Notes: generated by a model from the sequence alone, not told the origin. Counted from the stretch's first letter, positions 17,803-27,013 are shown. The stretch is DNA of 64,000 nt from Tabrizicola fusiformis (GCF_013328815.1 NZ_JABUHN010000001.1:62001-126000), one strand, 5' to 3'. Made by a program: numbers and translations.

Positions 17803-18732
17803 ATGAGCGTCTCGCGCCCCTTCTCCATCGCACGCTGGTTTCATCGCCGGGGCTGGTCCGATCTGATCATCGGGCTGCCCTATGGCTGGCTTCTGCTGCT
17901 GTTCCTGCTGCCCTTCCTGATCGTGCTGGCGATGAGTGTGGGCAGTCAGGCCCCCACGGCCCCGCCGGTGGGGTTCGGCGGCGAATACCCTTGGATCAAT
18001 CCGCGCGGCTATCAGCGGCTGTTCACCGATGATCTTTACATCCGCTCTTTCCTGATTTCGCTGATGAATGCCGGGCTGGCGACTCTGCTTTGCCTTGGCT
18101 TGGGCTATCCGATGGCGCTGGGGCTGACGCGGGTGGCGAAAAGCTGGCGCAACATCCTGCTGATGCTGGTGATCCTGCCGTTCTGGACCTCATTCCTGCT
18201 GCGGGTCTACGCTTGGATGGGGCTTATGGGAAAGTCGAGCTGGTTCAATCAGTTGCTGACCGATGGCTGGAACCTGCTGGTGCCGGTGGATTGGGCGGTG
18301 AAGTCCATCCCGATGATGCACTCGAACTTCGCCGTCGTGCTGGTGATGGTCTACACCTACCTGCCCTTCATGATCCTGCCGCTTTACTCCAGCCTTGAAA
18401 GGCTTGACCCCACGCTGGACGAGGCGGCGATGGACCTGGGCAGTCGCCCGTTCCGGGTGTTTCTGGATGTGACTCTGCCGCAATCGGTGCCGGGGATCAT
18501 TGCCGGGGGCCTTTTGGTCTTCATTCCGGCGGCGGGGGAGCTGGTGATCCCGACGCTGGTCGGCGATGCCAGCACGCCGATGATCGGCCGGGTGATCGCC
18601 GATGAATTCAACTCGGCCCGCGACTGGCCCATGGCCTCGGCGGTGGCGGTGGCGCTCTTGGTGCTGATGGTGGGGCCGACGATGCTTTACAGCCGCTATC
18701 AGGCCCGCGCCGAAGAAGGACCGGGCAAATGA
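17803..18732 (+). CDS. ABC transporter permease, PotB/PotH type
   Basis: A 309-residue inner-membrane protein with about six helices and the EAA loop of binding-protein-dependent permeases (DEAAMDLGSRPFRVFLDVTLPQSVPG). The frame is open upstream inside the ATPase gene, but the ATG at 17803 one base after that stop begins the expected short cytoplasmic tail before the first helix (YGWLLLLFLLPFLIVLAMSV). It pairs with the next permease. Confidence 0.92.
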   Translation: MSVSRPFSIARWFHRRGWSDLIIGLPYGWLLLLFLLPFLIVLAMSVGSQAPTAPPVGFGGEYPWINPRGYQRLFTDDLYIRSFLISLMNAGLATLLCLGLGYPMALGLTRVAKSWRNILLMLVILPFWTSFLLRVYAWMGLMGKSSWFNQLLTDGWNLLVPVDWAVKSIPMMHSNFAVVLVMVYTYLPFMILPLYSSLERLDPTLDEAAMDLGSRPFRVFLDVTLPQSVPGIIAGGLLVFIPAAGELVIPTLVGDASTPMIGRVIADEFNSARDWPMASAVAVALLVLMVGPTMLYSRYQARAEEGPGK

Positions 18733-19568
18733 GACGCAGCCCCGTCTTCCTGATCACCGTGCTGTGTTTCGGCTTTGCCTTCTTCTACATCCCGATCCTG
18801 TCGATGATGGTCTATTCCTTCAATGGATCGCGGCTTGCCACGGTCTGGGGCGGGTTTTCGACCAAGTGGTATGTCTCGCTTCTGTCCAACAAGCAGGTGA
18901 TCGCGGCGGCACTTCTGTCGTTCAAGATCGCGGTGGTTTCGGCCACCTTCGCCACCATCCTCGGCACCATGGCAGGGTTCGCCCTGTCGCGGTTCCGCAA
19001 GTTTCGCGGGCGGACCCTGTTTTCCGGCCTTGTCACCGCGCCCCTGATCATGCCCGAGGTGATCACCGGCATTTCGATGCTGATGTTCTTCATCCTGACG
19101 GCGAACTGGATCGGCTGGCCCGGTGCGCGCGGATTCAGCACGATCACGCTGGCGCATATCACCTTCTCGATGGTTTTCGTGACGACCATCGTGCAGGCCC
19201 GGCTGGGTCAGGCGGATCGCGCCATCGAAGAGGCGGCGATGGACCTTGGCTCCCGCCCCTGGCAGGTGTTGTGGGACGTGACCCTGCCCACCGCCTTTAC
19301 GGCAATCCTGTCGGGCTGGCTCTTGGCCTTTACCATTTCGCTGGATGACGTGGTGATCACCTCTTTCACCACCGGGCCGGGGTCCACGACGCTGCCATTG
19401 CTGATCTGGTCCAAGGTCAAGCTGGGGGTGACGCCCGACATCAACGCGCTGGCGACGATCACGGTGGTTGTGGTCGGGATCGGCGTTGCGCTGGCGGGCT
19501 GGGTGATGCACCGCGCCGAAAAGCGCCGTCTGGCCGATGAACGCATGGCATTTAGCAGCAATGACTGA
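18729..19568 (+). CDS. ABC transporter permease, PotC/PotI type
   Basis: A 279-residue partner permease with about six helices and the EAA loop EEAAMDLGSRPWQVLWDVTLP. The start overlaps the previous stop (ATGA). The protein ends with a charged cytoplasmic tail (RAEKRRLADERMAFSSND). Together with the ATPase and first permease it forms a PotGHI-like importer for a cationic, polyamine-like or quaternary-ammonium-like compound. Confidence 0.92.
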   Translation: MRRSPVFLITVLCFGFAFFYIPILSMMVYSFNGSRLATVWGGFSTKWYVSLLSNKQVIAAALLSFKIAVVSATFATILGTMAGFALSRFRKFRGRTLFSGLVTAPLIMPEVITGISMLMFFILTANWIGWPGARGFSTITLAHITFSMVFVTTIVQARLGQADRAIEEAAMDLGSRPWQVLWDVTLPTAFTAILSGWLLAFTISLDDVVITSFTTGPGSTTLPLLIWSKVKLGVTPDINALATITVVVVGIGVALAGWVMHRAEKRRLADERMAFSSND

Positions 19569-19761
19569 GGAATTCGCCCTTTTGCATTCGCCCTTGGGGC
19601 CCAAAGGATCGGGCCGGGTGCGATATGGCGCGGCGATGGCGCTGTATCGGGCGGGCCTCCTCTCGGAAGCGCAGCTCGAGGTCTACCGCGAAACCTCGGC
19701 CCATGACGGGCGCGACCCGCTGTCGGTTCTGGCCGAACGGGGGCTGCCGCCGCCGGGATGA
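19561..19761 (+). CDS. Small uncharacterised protein at the end of the oxygenase/transporter operon
   Basis: A 66-residue protein (starts MTEEFALLHSPLGPKGSGRVRYG, ends LAERGLPPPG) whose start lies eight bases inside the end of the second permease, so it is translated with the operon. It is soluble, with a helical centre (AAMALYRAGLLSEAQLEVYRE). No known domain is recognised. It is small enough to be an accessory or regulatory protein of the pathway, but this is only inferred from position. It is convergent with dxs, whose stop is 4 bp away. Confidence 0.6.
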   Translation: MTEEFALLHSPLGPKGSGRVRYGAAMALYRAGLLSEAQLEVYRETSAHDGRDPLSVLAERGLPPPG

Positions 19762-19765
19762 GGTG

Positions 19766-21679
19766 CTATGCCCGCTGACCCACCACCGCCACGCCCAGCA
19801 CCTCCAGCACCTTCGCCTCGATCTGCGGGGCGTCCATGCCGGCGCTGCGATACATCGCTTCGGGGCTGGCGTGGTCTATGAAGGTGTCGGGTAGCACCAT
19901 CGAGCGGTATTTCAGGCCGCGGTCGAAGATGCCCTCATCGGCGAGAAGCTGCGCCACATGGCTGCCGAAACCGCCGATGGCGCCCTCTTCAATGGTGATC
20001 AGCGCCTCGTGGTTGCGGGCCAGTTGCAGGATCAGGTCGCGGTCCAGCGGCTTGGCAAAGCGGGCATCGGCGACGGTGGGCGGCAGGCCGCGCGCCGTCA
20101 GCGCCTCGGCGGCCTTCAGCACCTCGGACAGGCGCGTGCCGAAGGACAAGAGCGCCACGCGCCCGCCCTCACGGATCATCCGGCCCTTGCCGATTTCCAG
20201 CGGCACGCCACGCGCAGGCATCTCCACCCCCACACCCTCGCCGCGCGGATAGCGGAAGGCGATGGGGCCTTCGTCATGCGCGGCGGCCGTGGCGACCATA
20301 TGGACCAGTTCCGCCTCATCCGCGGCGGCCATCACCACCATGCCGGGCAGGTTGGCGAGGAAGGCCACGTCGAAGCTGCCGGCATGGGTGGCGCCATCGG
20401 CCCCGACCAGCCCCGCCCGGTCGATGGCAAAGCGCACCGGCAGGCGCTGGATCGCCACGTCATGCACCACCTGATCATAACCGCGTTGCAGGAAGGTCGA
20501 GTAGATCGCGCAGAAGGGCTTCATCCCGCCCGCCGCCAGCCCCGCGCTGAACGTGACCGCATGTTGCTCGGCAATGCCCACGTCAAACATGCGCTTGGGG
20601 TAACGCGCGCCGAACAGGTCAAGCCCGGTGCCGTCCGGCATCGCAGCGGTCACGGCCACCACGCGGCTGTCGCTCTCGGCTTCGCGGATCAGGGCGTCGG
20701 CGAAGACGCGGGTATAGCTGGGCGCGTTGGAGGGGGCCTTTTTCTGCTCGCCCGTCACCACGTCGAACTTGGCGCGGGCATGGCCACGGTCGGGGGAGTT
20801 TTCGGCCGGGGCATAGCCTTTGCCCTTCTTGGTCAGCACATGAATCAGCATCGGCCCGGTGGCGCGGGCATGGGCGGTGCGCAGGACCGGCAGAAGCTGT
20901 TCCAGATCATGGCCGTCGATCGGGCCGACATAGGAAAACCCCAGTTCCTCAAACAGGGTGCCGCCCACCGCCATGCCCTTGAGCATTTCCTTGGCCCGCC
21001 GCGCGCCTTCCTGAAACGGTTCGGGCAAGAGGCTGACCACACCGCGCGCCGCCGATTTCAGTTCCTGAAACGGCTGGCCGGCATAGATGCGGCTGAGATA
21101 GGCGGAAAGCGCGCCGACCGGCGGGGCGATGGACATTTCGTTGTCGTTCAGGATGACGAACATCCGCTTTTTCAGGTGGCCGGCGTTGTTCATCGCCTCA
21201 AACGCCATGCCTGCCGACATCGAGCCGTCACCGATTACCGCCACAGCGTCGCCCGGGTCGCCGCCCAGATCGGCGGCCATGGTAAAGCCCAGCGCCGCCG
21301 AAATGGAGGTAGAGCTATGCGCCGCGCCGAACGGGTCATAGGGGCTTTCGCTGCGCTTGGTGAAGCCGGAGAGGCCCCCCTCCATCCGCAGGCTGCGGAT
21401 GCGGTCGCGCCGCCCGGTCAGGATCTTGTGCGGATAGCACTGGTGGCCGACATCCCAGATGATCTTGTCACGCGGCGCCGAAAACACCGCGTGCAGCGCC
21501 ACGGTCAGCTCTACCACGCCCAGACCCGCGCCCAGATGGCCGCCGGTGACCGAAACGGCGGAAATCGTCTCGGCCCGCAGCTCATCGGCCAGTTGGCGCA
21601 GTTCGGCATCCGAGAGCGCCTTCAGATCCGAAGGCAGCGTCACCCGGTCAAGTAGGGGGGTCAGGGGACGGTCGGCCAT
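19766..21679 (-). CDS. dxs: 1-deoxy-D-xylulose-5-phosphate synthase
   Basis: A 637-residue thiamine diphosphate enzyme that condenses pyruvate and glyceraldehyde 3-phosphate, the first step of the non-mevalonate isoprenoid pathway. Landmarks: [18 protein letters not shown] near residue 50, the ThDP-binding [16 protein letters not shown], the pyrimidine-domain segment [17 protein letters not shown], and [12 protein letters not shown] near the C-terminus. Length matches the family. The ATG at 21679 follows GAGGAGCGCGCC. It lies 10 bp after ispA, and xseB-ispA-dxs is a common bacterial operon order. Confidence 0.97.
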   Translation of the reverse strand: MADRPLTPLLDRVTLPSDLKALSDAELRQLADELRAETISAVSVTGGHLGAGLGVVELTVALHAVFSAPRDKIIWDVGHQCYPHKILTGRRDRIRSLRMEGGLSGFTKRSESPYDPFGAAHSSTSISAALGFTMAADLGGDPGDAVAVIGDGSMSAGMAFEAMNNAGHLKKRMFVILNDNEMSIAPPVGALSAYLSRIYAGQPFQELKSAARGVVSLLPEPFQEGARRAKEMLKGMAVGGTLFEELGFSYVGPIDGHDLEQLLPVLRTAHARATGPMLIHVLTKKGKGYAPAENSPDRGHARAKFDVVTGEQKKAPSNAPSYTRVFADALIREAESDSRVVAVTAAMPDGTGLDLFGARYPKRMFDVGIAEQHAVTFSAGLAAGGMKPFCAIYSTFLQRGYDQVVHDVAIQRLPVRFAIDRAGLVGADGATHAGSFDVAFLANLPGMVVMAAADEAELVHMVATAAAHDEGPIAFRYPRGEGVGVEMPARGVPLEIGKGRMIREGGRVALLSFGTRLSEVLKAAEALTARGLPPTVADARFAKPLDRDLILQLARNHEALITIEEGAIGGFGSHVAQLLADEGIFDRGLKYRSMVLPDTFIDHASPEAMYRSAGMDAPQIEAKVLEVLGVAVVGQRA

Positions 21680-21689
21680 GGCGCGCTCC

Positions 21690-22559
21690 TCAATTGTCGC
21701 GCGAGATAACGAAGCGCGCGGCAGCAATCAAGTTCGCCGCTGCCGCACCATAGGGGGCAAGGGCGGCTTCCGCCTGTTCCGTCAGGTCAAGCGCCTGCGC
21801 CCGCGCCGCATCCAGCCCCAGAAGCGAGACGAAGGTGGCCTTGCCCGCCTCGGCATCCTTGCCCACGCGCTTGCCGGTCTTCGCGGCATCGCCGGTCACG
21901 TCCAGAATGTCATCGGCAATCTGGAAGGCCAGCCCCAGCGCCTGCGCATAGGCGCGCAGGGGGGCAGGATCGGCCCCGGCGATGATCGCCCCGGCTTCGG
22001 CCGAAAAGCCGATCAGCGCGCCGGTCTTGCCCGCCTGCAGCCGGGTGATTTCGGCCAGCGTCAGGGGTGCTGCGGCGGTTTCGGCGGCAATGTCCAGCGC
22101 CTGACCCAGCACCATGCCCTCGGCGCCGCTGGCCCGCGCCAGTCCGGCGACCAACGCCACGCGCACCTCGGCACTGCCAAGGGCAGGGTCGCACATCAGC
22201 TCAAAGGCCAGCGTCTGCAGCGCGTCGCCTGCCAGAACCGCTGTCGCCTCATCCCATTTCACATGCACCGTGGGCAGGCCGCGGCGCAGATCGTCATCGT
22301 CCATGCAGGGCAGATCGTCATGGACAAGGCTGTAGGCGTGCTGCGCCTCAACCGCAGCCGCCGCGGCAATGGCGCGGGCCGGATCAACGCCCAGCATCCG
22401 CGCGCCTTCCAGCACCAGAAACCCGCGCAGCCGCTTGCCGCCCTGCAAGGCGTAACGCATGGCGTGGATCACCGGCTGATCGTCAAGGCCCTGCAGCGCC
22501 CGATCCAGCCGGGCCTGAATGGCCGCCGCATCGGTGGCCAGAAGGGTGCTGAAGCTCAC
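21690..22559 (-). CDS. ispA: Farnesyl diphosphate synthase (geranyltranstransferase)
   Basis: A 289-residue short-chain prenyltransferase joining isopentenyl diphosphate to dimethylallyl/geranyl diphosphate. The first aspartate-rich motif is in [15 protein letters not shown] and the second in [22 protein letters not shown] binds the diphosphate. The start is a GTG whose bases overlap the xseB stop (GTGA), which explains the lack of a separate leader. Its product feeds quinone, carotenoid and undecaprenyl synthesis. Confidence 0.95.
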   Translation of the reverse strand: MSFSTLLATDAAAIQARLDRALQGLDDQPVIHAMRYALQGGKRLRGFLVLEGARMLGVDPARAIAAAAAVEAQHAYSLVHDDLPCMDDDDLRRGLPTVHVKWDEATAVLAGDALQTLAFELMCDPALGSAEVRVALVAGLARASGAEGMVLGQALDIAAETAAAPLTLAEITRLQAGKTGALIGFSAEAGAIIAGADPAPLRAYAQALGLAFQIADDILDVTGDAAKTGKRVGKDAEAGKATFVSLLGLDAARAQALDLTEQAEAALAPYGAAAANLIAAARFVISRDN

Positions 22560-22795
22560 ATCCCCTCCACGGGGCTGGCGGCAATGGCGCGGCCTTCCTG
22601 GGCGCGGATCAGTTCCACCTTCTCTTCGGCATCCTTCAGCTTGGCGGCGCAATGGGCCTTGAGCGCCGCACCCCGTTCATAGAGCGCGATCGAGGCTTCC
22701 AGCGCGACATCGCCGCGCTCCAGCTGACCGACCACCGCCTCAAGCGCGGCCATGGCCTCTTCAAAGGTCATTTCCGATACGGGCTTGTCGGTCAT
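22556..22795 (-). CDS. xseB: Exodeoxyribonuclease VII small subunit
   Basis: A 79-residue protein with the typical XseB helical hairpin: MTFEEAMAALEAVVGQLERGDVALEASIALYERG. It binds the large subunit XseA, which is not in the window, to form a nuclease that degrades single-stranded DNA. Its stop overlaps the ispA start, and its start lies 3 bp after the histone-deacetylase-like gene's stop, so it sits in one operon with them. Confidence 0.94.
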   Translation of the reverse strand: MTDKPVSEMTFEEAMAALEAVVGQLERGDVALEASIALYERGAALKAHCAAKLKDAEEKVELIRAQEGRAIAASPVEGM

Positions 22796-22798
22796 CGT

Positions 22799-23704
22799 CT
22801 ACTCCTTCAACGCGATCACATGGGCGGCCACGCTTTGGGCCAATGCGGTCAGATCATATCCGCCTTCCAGAGAAGAGACCACCCGCCCCCCGGCAAAAGC
22901 CCGCAGGCGGCGCGTCAGCCATGCGAAATCCTCTGCCTCCCATTCCAGCCCTGCCAGCGGGTCGGCGCGGTGGGCATCGAAACCCGCCGAGATGAGCAGG
23001 AGTTCCGGCTGCCACGCCGCGAGCCGGGGGAAAACCTGCGCCTCATAGGCCGCGCGCATCGCCGCGCCGCCCGTGCCTTCGCGCAGCGGAATGTTCAGGA
23101 TCTGGCCGTGTGCCCCCACCTCGCGCGGGCTGCCGGTGCCGGGATAAAGCGGCATCTGGTGCGAGGAGATGAACAGACAGCGCGCTTCGTCCCACAGCAA
23201 ATCCTGTGTGCCGTTGCCGTGATGCACGTCGAAATCGACCACGGCGACGCGGCTGAGGCCGTGATGGTCCAGCGCCCGTTTCGCCGCAATAGCCACGGTG
23301 CCGAACAGGCAAAACCCCATCGGCGTTTCGGTTTCGGCATGGTGCCCGGGGGGCCGTGCCGCGACTAAGGCATTCGTCACCTCACCGGCCAAAACCGCAT
23401 CCACGGCAGCGCAGGCGCCACCCACCGCCTCCATCGCGGCCAGATAAGAGCCGGGTGACAGCCATGTGTCGCCATCCAACTGCGCAAAGCCGCTGGCAGG
23501 CACCCCATGCTTCACCCGTCCCAGATAGCGGGCCGGATGACAGCGCAGCACCTCGGCCTCTGCGCCCATGGGGCAGGGGCGGGGGGCAATGCCCAACCCC
23601 TCCAGAGCCGCCGCGACGGCCGCAAGCCGCGCCACCTGTTCGGGATGGCCGGGCGGTGTCAGATGCCCCCGGCCCGCCTCGGAAAGGTAGACGGCGGTTG
23701 TCAC
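22799..23704 (-). CDS. Histone deacetylase family (class II-like) amidohydrolase
   Basis: A 301-residue zinc amidohydrolase. Landmarks are ARPPGHHAE (catalytic histidine pair), DFDVHHGNGTQD (zinc aspartate and histidine) and SAGFDAHRADPL (second zinc aspartate). Bacterial members include acetylpolyamine amidohydrolases and acetoin utilisation proteins; the acyl substrate cannot be told apart here. The start is a GTG overlapping the stop of the secreted-protein gene upstream (GTGA). A longer reading from 23722 exists but has no support. Confidence 0.9.
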   Translation of the reverse strand: MTTAVYLSEAGRGHLTPPGHPEQVARLAAVAAALEGLGIAPRPCPMGAEAEVLRCHPARYLGRVKHGVPASGFAQLDGDTWLSPGSYLAAMEAVGGACAAVDAVLAGEVTNALVAARPPGHHAETETPMGFCLFGTVAIAAKRALDHHGLSRVAVVDFDVHHGNGTQDLLWDEARCLFISSHQMPLYPGTGSPREVGAHGQILNIPLREGTGGAAMRAAYEAQVFPRLAAWQPELLLISAGFDAHRADPLAGLEWEAEDFAWLTRRLRAFAGGRVVSSLEGGYDLTALAQSVAAHVIALKE

Positions 23705-24204
23705 CCCTGTTCGTCCTGGCATTGCACCACGGCATCAAGGCCCGCCATCGTGCCGGTCAGGTCGATCGACAGCACTTCGGCCCCGTCGTGATACATCGTC
23801 ATGGTCTGACGCTGGGCGATGGACATGAAGAAATCGACATTGTCGAACACCACATCGGCACCCGGCACGCCGTTCAGATACATGCCCTTCGCGTCGCCGT
23901 CGAACTGTTCGCCGTCCAGCGTGAAGCTGACGGGATAGGTCGCGCCCTCTTCGATATCGCCCCAGTTGGCGTTGAAGGCGGTGACATAGCCGGTGTCCGT
24001 GGTGCGGTCCAAACCGATGCGCACCACCGAGCCATCGGCGAATTCCCCCTGAATGAGGCAGCCATTGCCAAGGCTGGGGTCAATCAGCACCGCCCAATAG
24101 TCGGACTGACCCCAAGGCAGCAATTCCTGCGCCGAAGCGGCTGTTGCGGCAAAGGCCAGTGCCGCGACAAGCGTCTTGGTGGTGGCCTTGGTGGCGGTGA
24201 ACAT
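23701..24204 (-). CDS. Secreted protein of unknown function
   Basis: A 167-residue protein with a clear signal peptide (TLVAALAFAATAASA, cleavage before QELLPWGQ). The mature part is acidic and beta-rich (CLIQGEFADGSVVRIGLDR, GATYPVSFTLDGEQFDG) with two cysteines (in NGCLIQGE and VVQCQDEQ) that could form a disulfide. I do not recognise a characterised domain. A leader of about 60 bp separates it from the response regulator gene, so it may start its own transcript and read through into the histone-deacetylase-like gene by overlap. Confidence 0.75.
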   Translation of the reverse strand: MFTATKATTKTLVAALAFAATAASAQELLPWGQSDYWAVLIDPSLGNGCLIQGEFADGSVVRIGLDRTTDTGYVTAFNANWGDIEEGATYPVSFTLDGEQFDGDAKGMYLNGVPGADVVFDNVDFFMSIAQRQTMTMYHDGAEVLSIDLTGTMAGLDAVVQCQDEQG

Positions 24205-24266
24205 GATTTCCTCCGGGTTTTCGCGCTCACGCTAACAGCAAGTGCGCCGGTCCCCAAGGAAATCCC

Positions 24267-24968
24267 TCAATCCGGTTGCAGCATATAGCCTTCGCCCCGC
24301 ACCGTTTGCAGATAGCGCGGGCTTTTCGGGTCATCCTCGATCTTGCGGCGCAGGCGGGTAATCTGCACATCCACCGCCCGCTCTTGCCCGCTCTCGTCTG
24401 CGGGGGCATCGCCCACCAGCTTGTCGCGGCTGAGGGCGATGCCCGGCTGCGCGGCAAAGGCCCGCATCAGCGCGGCTTCGGTCGCGGTCAGCCGCACCAG
24501 ATCGCTGCCGCGCCACAATTCGCCCCGGTCCATGTCATAGCGCACGGCGCCAAGTTGCAGCACCTTGGGGGCGGTCTGTGCGGGCCGTTGCTGCGGCACC
24601 CGTCGCAGGATGGCGCCGACGCGCAGCAAGAGTTCCTTCGGCTCGAACGGCTTGACCAGATAGTCGTCCGCCCCTGCCTCAAGCCCCTCGATCCGGTTCG
24701 CCGTCTCGCCCTTGGCGGTCAAGAGAAGGATGGGAACGGTCAGATCTTTGCGCAGGTCGCGGGTCAGGGTGATGCCATCCTCACCCGGCATCATCACGTC
24801 AAGGATCAGCATGTCGAATTCCAGCCCCACCATCAGCCGCCGCGCCTGCGCCGCATCGCGTGCGCCGGTGACGAGATAGCCCGAGCGGATCAGGAATTTC
24901 TGCAACAGCCCGCGAATCCGCTCGTCATCATCGACCACCAGAAGGTGGGGCGGGGGATCGGCGCTCAT
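24267..24968 (-). CDS. petR: OmpR-type response regulator, PetR-like
   Basis: A 233-residue two-domain regulator. The receiver domain has the acidic pocket VVDDDERIR, phosphoacceptor D57 in LILDVMMPGEDG and the lysine in YLVKPFEPKELL. The C-terminal winged helix covers about residues 140-230 (LTATEAALMRAFAAQPG ... RAVDVQITRLRRKIEDD). In Rhodobacter capsulatus the similar pair petP-petR precedes the cytochrome bc1 genes. Here the upstream MarR-type gene overlaps by four bases, which fits petP-petR, but no bc1 genes and no histidine kinase are adjacent. The symbol is by similarity of gene pair. Confidence 0.8.
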   Translation of the reverse strand: MSADPPPHLLVVDDDERIRGLLQKFLIRSGYLVTGARDAAQARRLMVGLEFDMLILDVMMPGEDGITLTRDLRKDLTVPILLLTAKGETANRIEGLEAGADDYLVKPFEPKELLLRVGAILRRVPQQRPAQTAPKVLQLGAVRYDMDRGELWRGSDLVRLTATEAALMRAFAAQPGIALSRDKLVGDAPADESGQERAVDVQITRLRRKIEDDPKSPRYLQTVRGEGYMLQPD

Positions 24969-25465
24969 TCGCGGCCCTCCTTCAGGCCCTGGAACTGGCG
25001 GCGCAGGTCGGGGTCCATCATCGCCTCAAGCACGGTGCGAAAGCCCTGCACTGCCTGCGGCCCGGCCTGCCGATAGGCGGCGCGCATCCGGGCGCGCTGG
25101 GCATCCGACAGTGCGCGTTCCAGTGCCGCCCCCTTTTCGGTCAGGTGCAGGTTGCGCTCGCGCTTGTCCTTGCGGCCGACGCGGGCCTCGACCAGACCAT
25201 CCTCGAACAGGGTGCGCAGCACGCGGTTCAGGCTTTGCTTGGTCACGCCGAGGATGGTCAGCAGATTGCCAACGGTCGTTCCCGGCGCCCGGTGGATGAA
25301 ATGGATCGCGCGGTGGTGGGCGCGGCCGTAATCCATGCCCTCCAGAATCCGGTCAGGATCGGCGGTAAAACCGCGATAGGCAAAGAACATCGCCTCGATG
25401 CCCTTGCGCAGTTGCTCGTCGGTCAGAAACAGAAGGCCCTCGCCCCCCGGTGCAGTCTCGGCCAT
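24965..25465 (-). CDS. petP: MarR family regulator, PetP-like
   Basis: A 166-residue winged-helix protein. The DNA-binding part reads VGNLLTILGVTKQSLNRVLRTLFEDGLVEARVGRKDKRERNLHLTEKG split over about residues 62-112, with the recognition helix and the wing typical of MarR. It overlaps the response regulator start by four bases, so the two are co-translated; the same neighbour pair is known in Rhodobacter as petP/petR. Effector not known. It is divergent from a membrane protein gene with a 122 bp gap between the starts. Confidence 0.8.
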   Translation of the reverse strand: MAETAPGGEGLLFLTDEQLRKGIEAMFFAYRGFTADPDRILEGMDYGRAHHRAIHFIHRAPGTTVGNLLTILGVTKQSLNRVLRTLFEDGLVEARVGRKDKRERNLHLTEKGAALERALSDAQRARMRAAYRQAGPQAVQGFRTVLEAMMDPDLRRQFQGLKEGRE

Positions 25466-25587
25466 GTCCGCCTCCCTTGGGCGAAGGTTACGTCAGCCTT
25501 ATTGCCGTTCCAAGCCGCAATTCGCGGCGCGCCCTGCGCCCGTGGCAAAACACTTGCCAAAGGCCCAGACTGCGGGAAGCATGGCGC

Positions 25588-26331
25588 ATGGACTGGTTCG
25601 TCGCCCCGCTGCACCAGAATCCTGCGGCCAGGGCCTGGTTCCTTTGGCTGCTGCGCTGTTTGCTCATCATGGATGGCCTGCTGCTGGCGGGCTATGCGGG
25701 CGCGGTGGCGCTGTTCTGGCTGGGGGTAACGCCGCGTATCCTTTACATGCTGGATATCGGGTCAGACCGCACTTTGGCGGAATGGGCGAACTACCTGAAA
25801 TGGCTGGCCTGCCTGATCCTGCTGTGGCGGGCATGGCGGTTGCACCGGGCGCCGATCCTGCTGGCCTGCCTGCCGGTGTTTCTGGGGATCCTGATCGACG
25901 ACGCCTTCCAGTATCACGAAAGCCGGGGCGTTGTTTATGAGCGGCTGTTGCAGTTGCAGCCGCATTGGGGGCTTCATGCGTCGGGTGTCGGGCAATTGAT
26001 TGCCTTTGGCCTGATGGGGGCGGTTTGCGCGCTGATCCTTGGCTTCGGTTATGCGGCCAGCGGGGCAACCGGACGGGCGATCGGGCGGCGGTTTCTGGCC
26101 ATTTTCGCCGCGCTGATCCTTGTCGGCGTGGCGGTGGACGCGCTGCATGAGGCTGTCGGCGCGCTTTTGCCATGGCGTTATGGCGGAGTGCCGGGCATCG
26201 CGCTGACCCTACTGGAAGAAGGGGGTGAACTGGTTCTGGCTTCGCTTGCGGCGGCGTTCTGTGCGGGTCTGGCGGGGGTCAGTCCGCCAGCCAGCGCAGC
26301 ACCGCTTCGGGATCAGGCGGCAGAACGCTAA
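25588..26331 (+). CDS. Multi-spanning membrane protein of unknown function
   Basis: A 247-residue hydrophobic protein with about six helices (for example LLIMDGLLLAGYAGAVALF, ILLACLPVFLGILI, IAFGLMGAVCALILGF, FLAIFAALILVGVAVDAL). Charged residues occur inside or at membrane borders (IDDAFQYHESRG, VDALHEAVGALLPWR, LLEEGGEL), a pattern that could bind a metal or cofactor, but I recognise no family. The ATG at 25588 is where the hydrophobic protein begins. Its last 53 bases overlap, tail to tail, with the DUF2478 gene. Confidence 0.75.
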   Translation: MDWFVAPLHQNPAARAWFLWLLRCLLIMDGLLLAGYAGAVALFWLGVTPRILYMLDIGSDRTLAEWANYLKWLACLILLWRAWRLHRAPILLACLPVFLGILIDDAFQYHESRGVVYERLLQLQPHWGLHASGVGQLIAFGLMGAVCALILGFGYAASGATGRAIGRRFLAIFAALILVGVAVDALHEAVGALLPWRYGGVPGIALTLLEEGGELVLASLAAAFCAGLAGVSPPASAAPLRDQAAER

Positions 26332-26776
26332 GGCCGTCACCGACGAATGCCTGCAATTCCGGCAGGTTCAGGGCATTGACCCCGACCAGCACCGGAATGC
26401 CTTCGGCCACCGCCTCGGCAATCACCGGGCGAAAGCCGCGGCCAAGGCATTCATGCTTGCCGAATTTGTTCACCACCAGAAGGTCGGGACGTCCGGCGGC
26501 CATTCCGGCCAGAACCGCAGCCACCGCCGCCTCCAGCCCCTCGGGGTCAAGCCGGCATCCCCGGGCATCGCGGCCCAGATCCTGCGAAATGCGAAAGACC
26601 GGCCCCGCAGGCAGCACCTGCACATCCATGTCGCAGCGCGGATCGCCCGCGCGTTCGGAATTGGTCTGCACGGTGCCGGCCAGCCGCAGCCCGCGCGCCA
26701 TCAGCCGCGCGACGGCCTCTTGCATGACAAGATCGGTGCTGCCGCGCCCGGGCGACATGGTGCAGGCAATACGCAT
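26279..26776 (-). CDS. DUF2478 family nucleotide-binding-like protein
   Basis: A 165-residue protein. MSPGRGSTDLVMQEAVARLMARGLRLAGTVQTN and, later, DLLVVNKFGKHECLGRGFRPVI and PVLVGVNALNLPEL are characteristic of DUF2478, a P-loop-like family often found near molybdenum or metal transport genes in alphaproteobacteria. The family's biochemical function is unknown, and no molybdenum genes are near here. The gene overlaps the convergent membrane protein gene by 53 bp. Confidence 0.8.
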   Translation of the reverse strand: MRIACTMSPGRGSTDLVMQEAVARLMARGLRLAGTVQTNSERAGDPRCDMDVQVLPAGPVFRISQDLGRDARGCRLDPEGLEAAVAAVLAGMAAGRPDLLVVNKFGKHECLGRGFRPVIAEAVAEGIPVLVGVNALNLPELQAFVGDGLSVLPPDPEAVLRWLAD

Positions 26777-26830
26777 GGGGAACCTCCGCTGCCGAACCTA
26801 GGCCCGGGCAGCGGCAAGGTCCAGAGGCGC

Positions 26831-27013
26831 TCAGGCTTCGCGGCCCTTCTCGATGCGGACATATTCCACCATGCGCCGATTGCCCTCGCCGCGGGCGAAG
26901 GGGCGCTGCCAGAGGCCGCGCCACAGGCTTTCGCTGCGGTCGCGGGCGATGCGCAGAAAATTCCGCGCCCGTGCCGCAGATGCGTCGTGATCATGGTCGG
27001 CAAGATGTTTCAT
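26831..27013 (-). CDS. Small basic protein of unknown function
   Basis: A 60-residue protein (MKHLADHDHDASAARARNF at its start) that is basic and probably helical. A strong ribosome site (GGAGGG, about 9 bp before the ATG) supports it as a real gene although no family is recognised. It lies 54 bp upstream of the DUF2478 gene on the same strand and may be co-transcribed with it. Confidence 0.55.
   Translation of the reverse strand: MKHLADHDHDASAARARNFLRIARDRSESLWRGLWQRPFARGEGNRRMVEYVRIEKGREA

Noticed and set aside
19958-21655. 565-codon plus-strand frame opposite dxs
   Set aside because: Composition is Gly/Arg/His/Gln-rich without motifs, and dxs on the other strand is certain.
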